Source of the DNA: Chitinophaga sp. SYP-B3965
Lineage (GTDB): Bacteria; Bacteroidota; Bacteroidia; Chitinophagales; Chitinophagaceae
Length of the DNA stretch: 64,000 nucleotides
Direction: 5' to 3'
Assembly: GCF_009647655.1 (NCBI RefSeq)
Contig: NZ_WJFD01000001.1
Location: 62,001-126,000 of the forward strand
Shown here: positions 58,701-64,000 of the stretch, one piece after another
Layout: each line of letters begins with the position of its first letter
Position numbering within the stretch: position 1 is the first letter of the stretch
Notes under the pieces: model-generated
What the model was told of the DNA's origin: nothing
Seen by the model: the letters and a program-made list of their open reading frames with translations, nothing else
Database searches by the model: none
Made by a program: the position numbers and the translations under genes

Positions 58701-58759
58701 AAGGCCATTATTCAGCCGCTGCGGAAACCCACTTTCCATAGCGGCTTTTTTATGGCCTT
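58701..58759. other. multi-tier hairpin between fecR and susC, locus 2
   Basis: Three nested stems of eight (AAGGCCAT/ATGGCCTT), seven (AGCCGCT/AGCGGCT) and five (GGAAA/TTTCC) pairs are joined by symmetric 5/5 and 2/2 internal loops around CCCAC. It fills most of the 131-bp spacer between FecR and SusC genes on the minus strand. On the plus strand the seven-pair stem is followed by a T run. Likely a partial terminator or RNA-processing site. Confidence 0.7.
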
Positions 58760-58774
58760 TGTTTATTCTAAAGT

Positions 58775-59920
58775 TTACGGCATAACAACAAGCGTTTTTC
58801 CTTCTACCCGGAAATGCACATTCATCTTTTCCAGGATAGTAAGGCATTGAGAAAGGCTAAGCCCACGGCCCATTTCCCCTGAAAATACAATGTCTGGTAT
58901 CTTACCTTCATACACTACCTGCACATCATACCAGCGCGCCAGCTGCCGCATTACTTCCGGCAGTGTTTTATCCTCGAAATTGAAGGCACCGTTCTTCCAG
59001 GCAACTACCTGATCTACATTCACATCCTTTACTACTTTCACAGCGCCATCCGTTGTTACACGGGCCTGCTGGCCTGGTTGCAAAATGGTCCCCTGTACCC
59101 GTACCCGTCCTTCCAGGAGGGTGGTTTCCAGTGCAGCTTCATCTGTATAGGCGTTCACATTGAAATGTGTACCCAGTACTTCTACTTTCGTTTGGTTATT
59201 GATTTGTACGATAAAAGGTTTGCCTGCATCCTGCGTTACTTCAAAGTAGGCTTCCCCCGTCACTTCCACATTCCTTTCCTTACCGGTGAAAGCCGTAGGG
59301 AAGCGTAAAGAAGAAACGGCATTCATCCACACCCTTGTGCCATCCGGCAGTGTGATCCGGAATTGCCCGCCACGAGGAGTGGTGAGGGTATTATAACTTA
59401 CGGTTATGTTATCATCATGTGCATCATATAATAATTGACCGCCATGCTGGCGTACAGTGGCGCTTCCCTGTTGGAGCACCTGGTTGCCGCTGCTGTCCAG
59501 CGTTACCTTTGATCCGTCTGCGAGGGTGAGTATCGCTTTATCTGTGCCCGGTGCAATATCCTGCACAATTACAGGAACAGCGTTTTGCTTACTGCGTTGC
59601 TGCAGCATATATGTACCCGTTGCCAGTAATAATAGTACAGCGGCGGCCGCAGCTATCCGGTAACGGCGGAAAATGGAAACACGCGGTGTGGCAGCTTTCA
59701 ACTTCCCTTCAATGATCCTGCGCCCTTCTTCCAGATCAAACTTTCGCAGCTGCTGTAATTCTTCTCCAATACGGCCTTCCGTATGCAGTTCATCCAGCAA
59801 AGCCTGGTTCTCTGGCGCAGCAGCCAGCCATTCCGCCAACACGGTTTCTTCTTCCCGGGAAAGTTCTCCCCTGAGCTGCTTATTAATAAGCTGGCTGATA
59901 TAAAATGGCCTGTCCTGCAT
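58775..59920 (-). CDS. FecR-family anti-sigma factor, locus 2
   Basis: 381 aa from the ATG at 59920 (MQDRPFYISQLINKQLRGELS). The possible longer frame from 60076 overlaps the sigma gene and lacks family likeness. A cytoplasmic N-terminus, a membrane helix at about 88-105 (YRIAAAAAVLLLLATGTYML), a FecR domain (ITLPDGTRVWMNAVSSLRFPTAF, GEAYFEVTQDAGKPFIV) and a C-terminal DUF4974-like part (TLPEVMRQLARWYDVQVVYEGKIPDIVFSGEMGRGLSL). It lies between the sigma gene and SusC. Confidence 0.93.
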   Translation of the reverse strand: MQDRPFYISQLINKQLRGELSREEETVLAEWLAAAPENQALLDELHTEGRIGEELQQLRKFDLEEGRRIIEGKLKAATPRVSIFRRYRIAAAAAVLLLLATGTYMLQQRSKQNAVPVIVQDIAPGTDKAILTLADGSKVTLDSSGNQVLQQGSATVRQHGGQLLYDAHDDNITVSYNTLTTPRGGQFRITLPDGTRVWMNAVSSLRFPTAFTGKERNVEVTGEAYFEVTQDAGKPFIVQINNQTKVEVLGTHFNVNAYTDEAALETTLLEGRVRVQGTILQPGQQARVTTDGAVKVVKDVNVDQVVAWKNGAFNFEDKTLPEVMRQLARWYDVQVVYEGKIPDIVFSGEMGRGLSLSQCLTILEKMNVHFRVEGKTLVVMP

Positions 59921-60002
59921 GTATACGTTGGGTTTATTTAATGGATTGATAACACTAGAACGACTACCGGAATGTTTTGTACCCGGCAGCCGGAAGATTT
60001 TT

Positions 60003-60611
60003 TTAAAATCTTTCGAGATACCACAAACAGGAGAAAAGAAGAAGGGAGGATAGATCGTCCCTGCCGGCAATGGCAAGGCGTAAAAGTTTCAGCCCGGCAG
60101 ATTTATGATTCCGGACAGTTTGGTGGGCAATGCCCAGGTGGGCAGCGATGGCTTCGTTCTTCATCCCTTCAACAAGGGCGAGTTCCATGATTTCCCTGTA
60201 CTTGTCCGGCAGCGCCTGGATGCTTTGGTTAATGGAGGCGAGCACTTCCGTCATAATGATCCGGCGTTCTATGCTCTCGTCCGTATATTCTGCCAGCAGG
60301 CCAAATTCAATATTACCTGCCGTGTGGCGCTTTTGTGTTTTAATATAGTCCAGGCAATTGTTGCGGACGATCGTATATAAAAAGGAACGGAGGGCAGCCA
60401 TGGAAGGGAATTCCCTGCGCTGCTGCATGATCTTGAAGAAACAGTCTGCTGCCATGTCCTGGGCCACTGCGGCTTCCTGCGTTAGTTTTTCTGCGAAATA
60501 ACAAAGCGGTTGGTAGAAGTTCCTGAAAATGATATCGAAGGCGCTGTTATCCCCCTCAGCCAGGCGCCTGAGCAATTCTTGTTCGTTGTCAGTTTCAGTA
60601 TTATAATGCAT
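60003..60611 (-). CDS. ECF RNA polymerase sigma factor (FecI-like), locus 2
   Basis: 202 aa. Region 2 at about 20-95 (FDIIFRNFYQPLCYFAEKLTQEAAVAQDMAADCFFKI) and region 4 at about 122-180 with HTH MKNEAIAAHLGIAHQTVRNHK. The C-terminus ends with hydrophobic residues (LLLFSCLWYLERF), unlike locus 1. First gene of ECF locus 2, upstream of FecR, SusC and SusD. It lies 82 bp before the FecR start. Confidence 0.93.
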   Translation of the reverse strand: MHYNTETDNEQELLRRLAEGDNSAFDIIFRNFYQPLCYFAEKLTQEAAVAQDMAADCFFKIMQQRREFPSMAALRSFLYTIVRNNCLDYIKTQKRHTAGNIEFGLLAEYTDESIERRIIMTEVLASINQSIQALPDKYREIMELALVEGMKNEAIAAHLGIAHQTVRNHKSAGLKLLRLAIAGRDDLSSLLLFSCLWYLERF

Positions 60612-60755
60612 TCAGAACATTCCGCCCCCAATTATGCGGTTTTATCTGCTAAATGTAGTTAAAAATTGAAGAAAGCGATAATCACCGTTATGAAGGGTAA
60701 TAAAAAACAAAAGCCGATCTTTTATTATCTTGGAGAAACCCTTAAATAATTCCAC

Positions 60756-62783
60756 ATGCATCGACTCCGACTGCTGTTTATAGTAATGGTTGCATTCCAC
60801 GCTAATGCACAGGTGCCCGTAGATCTTTCTGCATTCAATAAAAAAGGAGAAGCAAAAGCCGCAGTGAGCCGTGATCAGTTAACAGTTACATGGCCGGCAG
60901 GAGATGCCCGGCAGGGAAAGCTTGTTTTTAATCTTAACCGGGAGGGCGCTTTGTTGCGGAGTTTACAGTTAAATGCAACTGAACTGGCCCGGCAGCTGGA
61001 TCCTGTTTTTCTGCTCACCACAGGTAAGAGAGATCTTGTATCACAGAATGGCTGGAACATTTTTTTCGATAAAACGAATAAGCTGCCAAGGCAAACTTTT
61101 ACAGCGCAGCAGAACAGGAAGAAAGCAAGTGTGCTCAGTGTTGGCTCCCGTACAATAGTAAGGATAGGAGAGATCTCGGCAGGGCCATTCAGCGGTAACA
61201 TAGAGATCACTATATATAATGGAAGTCCTTTGTTCAATGTGGCCGCAGTCATGTCTACTGCTGTTGATTCCACTGCTATCTTATATGATGCAGGATTGGT
61301 GAGTAAAGATAAAGTATGGGATAACATTGCCTGGTCAGATACGGAGGGCCGTATGCAATCCGCAACAGCTGTGGCAGACAGCAGTGTGAACCTGGCTGTA
61401 AAATACAGGACCATTATCGGGGAAAACAAACAAGGCAGCCTCGCAGTATTCCCTGCACCGCATCAATATTTTTATCCGCTGGATGAAGCGTTTAATTTGA
61501 AGTTCACCTGGTATGGAAAGGATTACCGGCAATCAGCTACAGGGTTTGGATTAGGGATCAGGCAGGATCCTATGGGCGATAACCGCTGGGTACCCTGGTT
61601 TAACGCACCGCCTAATACACAGCAACGCCTGAACTTCTTTTGCCTGCTGGATGCAAAGAATGCTACCGGCGCACTGGAAGCAGTGAAAAAGTTTACACAC
61701 GGAGATACTTATGTGCCGCTGCCCGGATATAAGACCATGAGCAGCCATTTCCATAATGAGGTTGTGATGAACGAGATACTGAAGGGTAAACCCTTACCGG
61801 AAGATCCTGATTTTATGAAAGTATTCAGGAGTACTGGTATCAACATCGTTCACCTCGCGGAGTTTCACTACACGGCACATCCCAAAGGGCCGGATGCCCA
61901 GCGGTTGCTGGAACTGAAAACGCTGTTTGATATGTGTAAGCAATTCTCTAAAGATGGTTTTCTGTTACTGCCGGGAGAAGAACCCAATGAATTCTATGGT
62001 GGCCACTGGTTGAACTTCTTCCCTAAACCCGTGTACTGGATCATGTCCCGCAAGGGGGATGCGCCTTTTGTGGAAACGGATCCGCAATACGGAAAGGTAT
62101 ACCGGATAGGCAATAAAGAAGAGATGCTGAAGCTCCTGGAAGTGGAGAACGGCTTAGCCTGGACGGCTCATCCCAGGACAAAGGGTTCCACCGGTTTCCC
62201 GGATAAATACAGGCAGGAACCCTTCTTCACATCAGACCGCTTTTTTGGTGCGGCCTGGAAAGCAATGCCAGCCGACCTTTCTATAGACCGGTTAGGTATT
62301 CGTGTACTCGATCTGCTGGATGATATGGCCAACTGGGGAGGGAAAAAGCATGTGCTGGCGGAAGCGGACCTCTTTACCATTAAGCCGGAGAACGAAATGT
62401 ATGCCCACCTGAACGTGAATTATCTCCAGTTAGATAAACTACCTGAATATGAAGACAGCTGGCAGCCCATCCTGGATGCCATGCAGCAGGGGAAATTCTT
62501 TGTAACAACCGGGGAGGTGCTGATCCCCTCCTGTAAACTGTCTCCTGATCATACTAAAATAACGATGAACATTAACTGGACGTTCCCCCTGAACCATGTA
62601 ACTATCATTTCCGGAGATGGGGTCAAAGTATACAAGGAGCGGATCAGCCTGGATCAGACAAAAGCCTTTGGGCAGAAGGAATTTACCTTTAAACCCGACC
62701 TGAAGAACAGGAAATGGGTGAGGGTGGAGGTATGGGATGTGGCAGTAAACGGAGCATTTACCCAACCTATCTGGCTGGATTGA
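60756..62783 (+). CDS. secreted PHP-domain-like protein
   Basis: 675 aa with signal peptide (LLFIVMVAFHANAQ). The first about 300 residues are beta-rich. The rest resembles a PHP (polymerase and histidinol phosphatase) metallohydrolase: MSSHFHNEVVMNEI (residue about 328), FHYTAHPKGPDAQRLLELKTLFDMC, FLLLPGEEPNEF and LAWTAHPRTKGSTGFPD carry the His and Glu metal ligands. PHP proteins of this secreted type probably hydrolyse phosphoesters; the substrate is unknown. Not obviously linked to the genes around it. Ends before a very clear terminator. Confidence 0.75.
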   Translation: MHRLRLLFIVMVAFHANAQVPVDLSAFNKKGEAKAAVSRDQLTVTWPAGDARQGKLVFNLNREGALLRSLQLNATELARQLDPVFLLTTGKRDLVSQNGWNIFFDKTNKLPRQTFTAQQNRKKASVLSVGSRTIVRIGEISAGPFSGNIEITIYNGSPLFNVAAVMSTAVDSTAILYDAGLVSKDKVWDNIAWSDTEGRMQSATAVADSSVNLAVKYRTIIGENKQGSLAVFPAPHQYFYPLDEAFNLKFTWYGKDYRQSATGFGLGIRQDPMGDNRWVPWFNAPPNTQQRLNFFCLLDAKNATGALEAVKKFTHGDTYVPLPGYKTMSSHFHNEVVMNEILKGKPLPEDPDFMKVFRSTGINIVHLAEFHYTAHPKGPDAQRLLELKTLFDMCKQFSKDGFLLLPGEEPNEFYGGHWLNFFPKPVYWIMSRKGDAPFVETDPQYGKVYRIGNKEEMLKLLEVENGLAWTAHPRTKGSTGFPDKYRQEPFFTSDRFFGAAWKAMPADLSIDRLGIRVLDLLDDMANWGGKKHVLAEADLFTIKPENEMYAHLNVNYLQLDKLPEYEDSWQPILDAMQQGKFFVTTGEVLIPSCKLSPDHTKITMNINWTFPLNHVTIISGDGVKVYKERISLDQTKAFGQKEFTFKPDLKNRKWVRVEVWDVAVNGAFTQPIWLD

Positions 62784-63110
62784 CAAAAATAGCTTTAACA
62801 AATATTTCACTTTTAAGAGGCCTTCGGGCCTCTTTTTTTATGTGCTGAAGGCCCGGTTACAGCTGTTTGACCCCTTATTAACTTGTCTAGTAGTTTGTTA
62901 AAGACATGATAGGATTATAAAAAATAGATTGGACTTCTTATTTTTTTTCAAAAGTATTTCCTACTTTCGTAATCAATACCATGAAGTAGATCGGGATTTA
63001 ACACAATTCTAACGTTTAATGATACTTGCCTTCCTCAACCAGAGGCAATGATTCCAGGACAAATTATCTGAGAAGTTTTTATTTATAGTCAAACCAAAAT
63101 TCTAATTGCA
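62784..63110. other. 327-bp intergenic region and SusC leader
   Basis: Holds a C(UUCG)G terminator at 62815-62840, a TACTTTCG promoter-like element at 62962-62969 (7 of 8 to TAnnTTTG), CTAACGTTTAATG at 63009-63021, and a small hairpin TGCCT/AGGCA around 63028-63048. The promoter site predicts a leader of about 135 nt for the SusC gene at 63111. No reading frame looks coding here. Confidence 0.55.
62815..62840 (+). terminator. intrinsic terminator with C(UUCG)G tetraloop
   Basis: AAGAGGCC-TTCG-GGCCTCTT followed by TTTTTA. The stable UUCG loop makes this one of the best terminators in the window. It ends the PHP gene. Confidence 0.95.
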
Positions 63111-64000
63111 ATGCGAACATCTCATGCATTTCTAATGCTGACGTTGCTGCTATTCAGCGCCACGTCCTCCCTGCTAGCGCAACAAAAACAAACTATCACC
63201 GGTACTGTCACGGACAGTAAGGGTGGGATAGTTATTGGCGTTACGGTGCTGGAAAAGGGAACCAGGAACGCCACATTTTCGGACGCTAACGGGTTCTACC
63301 GTTTGTCTGTGGCACCTTCTGCCACACTTGTTTTTACCTACGTTGGGTTTGCAAAGAAAGAAGTTGCTGTAGGTGCAAACACATCTATTGATGTAACGAT
63401 GCAGGAAGATTCCAGGAGTTTAAATGAAGTAGTGGTTACAGGGTTTGGTGAAAGCCGGGCTAAAAGGAACTTAGGGTACGCTGTTACACAGGTTTCCGGT
63501 GATGATATCCGGAAGACCGCAGCGGTGAACCCTATTGCTGCTTTACAAGGTATGGTAGCAGGTTTGCAGGTTTCTCCAAACGTGGGTGGTCCGCAGGCTT
63601 CTGTAAGATTTCAGATCAGGGGTAGTGCCAGCCTGGACCCGTATAAAAACACACCGCTGATAGTAGTGGATGATATTGTGATGGACGATAATGTGGTATT
63701 GCCTAACCGCGGTGGTGAACAGGATTTTGGTAACATTTTGAAAGACATCAACCCGGATGATATTGAGTCCATCTCTGTACTGAAAGGTGGTGCCGTTACT
63801 GCGTTATATGGTAGCAAAGCTTCCAATGGCGTGATCCTGATCAGAACAAAAAAAGGTTTTTCTCAGAAAGGATTGGGTGTTTCTTTCTCCCATTCTATGA
63901 TGTTTGAGCGCGCTTATAAAACAGTAGACCTGCAAAATCGTTTTGGAGGAGGTATCCATGGCAATGACTGGAATAAAGGCCTGAACGATACTTTGGAGGT
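63111..64000 (+). CDS. SusC/RagA TonB-dependent transporter (partial, runs off the end)
   Basis: The first 296 codons of an outer-membrane transporter; no stop before 64000. Signal peptide MRTSHAFLMLTLLLFSATSSLLAQ. No STN domain precedes the carboxypeptidase-like domain (ITGTVTDSKGGIVIGVTVLEKG), so it lacks the ECF-signalling module. SusC hallmark LNEVVVTGFGESRAKRNLGYAV, then the plug (LQGMVAGLQVSPNVGGPQASVRFQIRG, IESISVLKGGAVTALYGSKASNGVILIRT). A SusD gene is expected just outside the window. Confidence 0.93.
   Translation, partial: MRTSHAFLMLTLLLFSATSSLLAQQKQTITGTVTDSKGGIVIGVTVLEKGTRNATFSDANGFYRLSVAPSATLVFTYVGFAKKEVAVGANTSIDVTMQEDSRSLNEVVVTGFGESRAKRNLGYAVTQVSGDDIRKTAAVNPIAALQGMVAGLQVSPNVGGPQASVRFQIRGSASLDPYKNTPLIVVDDIVMDDNVVLPNRGGEQDFGNILKDINPDDIESISVLKGGAVTALYGSKASNGVILIRTKKGFSQKGLGVSFSHSMMFERAYKTVDLQNRFGGGIHGNDWNKGLNDTLE

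Noticed and set aside
59921..60076. Longer start for FecR in locus 2
   Set aside because: It overlaps the sigma gene in another frame and lacks likeness to FecR N-termini; MQDRPFYISQ at 59920 fits.
1..64000. tRNA, rRNA, riboswitch, insertion sequence or prophage
   Set aside because: No cloverleaf, rRNA motif, transposase or inverted-repeat boundary was noticed while reading; this was by eye and not exhaustive.

Overview
The window looks like a chromosomal segment of a Bacteroidota bacterium, most like Chitinophaga or a close relative. The evidence is three SusC-type TonB-dependent transporters (two with SusD partners), two ECF sigma/FecR anti-sigma pairs, many lipoproteins with SusD/DUF4856/DUF4843-type architectures, HTTM and imelysin genes, and promoters of the Bacteroidota type (TAnnTTTG, -7 element) with no clear Shine-Dalgarno sequences. 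I saw no rRNA, tRNA, CRISPR array, transposase or phage module.

Layout. 1-9.6 kb holds single housekeeping and stress genes: a WYL regulator, an AlkZ-like winged-helix protein, a CPA1 Na+/H+ antiporter with a small DoxX-like partner, a Crp-type regulator, an AT-rich RhuM-Fic/Doc gene, a lipoprotein, an old yellow enzyme and a DoxX-like protein. 9.6-17.8 kb is ECF locus 1 (sigma, FecR, SusC, SusD, DUF1735/discoidin lipoprotein). A 48-bp triple repeat lies across the sigma stop codon. 17.8-26.2 kb has a two-component system facing away from a probable iron-uptake operon (DUF4856 lipoprotein, imelysin, HTTM membrane protein, FecA-like receptor). The gap between them carries 11-bp-phased direct repeats and a strong hairpin followed by a T run. 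26.2-26.6 kb is an array of terminator-like hairpins on a repeated unit of about 92 bp. 26.6-28.9 kb holds a c-type cytochrome-like lipoprotein and a divergent short Crp/Fnr regulator with palindromes between them. 29.0-37.4 kb is a phosphodiester-scavenging cluster: two NPP-type phosphodiesterases, a TonB receptor, a small lipoprotein, a GDPD and an EEP-family enzyme. 37.5-45.6 kb is mixed: GT39, LigD-type ligase-polymerase, SGNH hydrolase, DUF4197, cytochrome c and a beta-helix protein. 45.6-51.4 kb holds a translationally coupled pair of MutS-like ATPases and a Gld-type ABC transporter, all on the minus strand. 51.5-60.6 kb is ECF locus 2 on the minus strand (sigma, FecR, SusC, SusD, DUF4843, PKD-like lipoprotein). 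60.7-64 kb has a secreted PHP-like protein and the 5' part of a third SusC gene that runs off the window.

How it works together. The two ECF loci fit trans-envelope signalling: the transporter STN domain senses substrate, FecR relays it, and the sigma factor switches on transport. Neither locus contains an obvious glycoside hydrolase. The imelysin operon and its neighbouring two-component system are plausible metal-uptake genes under OmpR/PhoB-type control. The NPP/GDPD/EEP cluster looks built to break phosphodiesters outside the inner membrane and import the products. All functions are inferred from sequence motifs read by eye; no database search was run.
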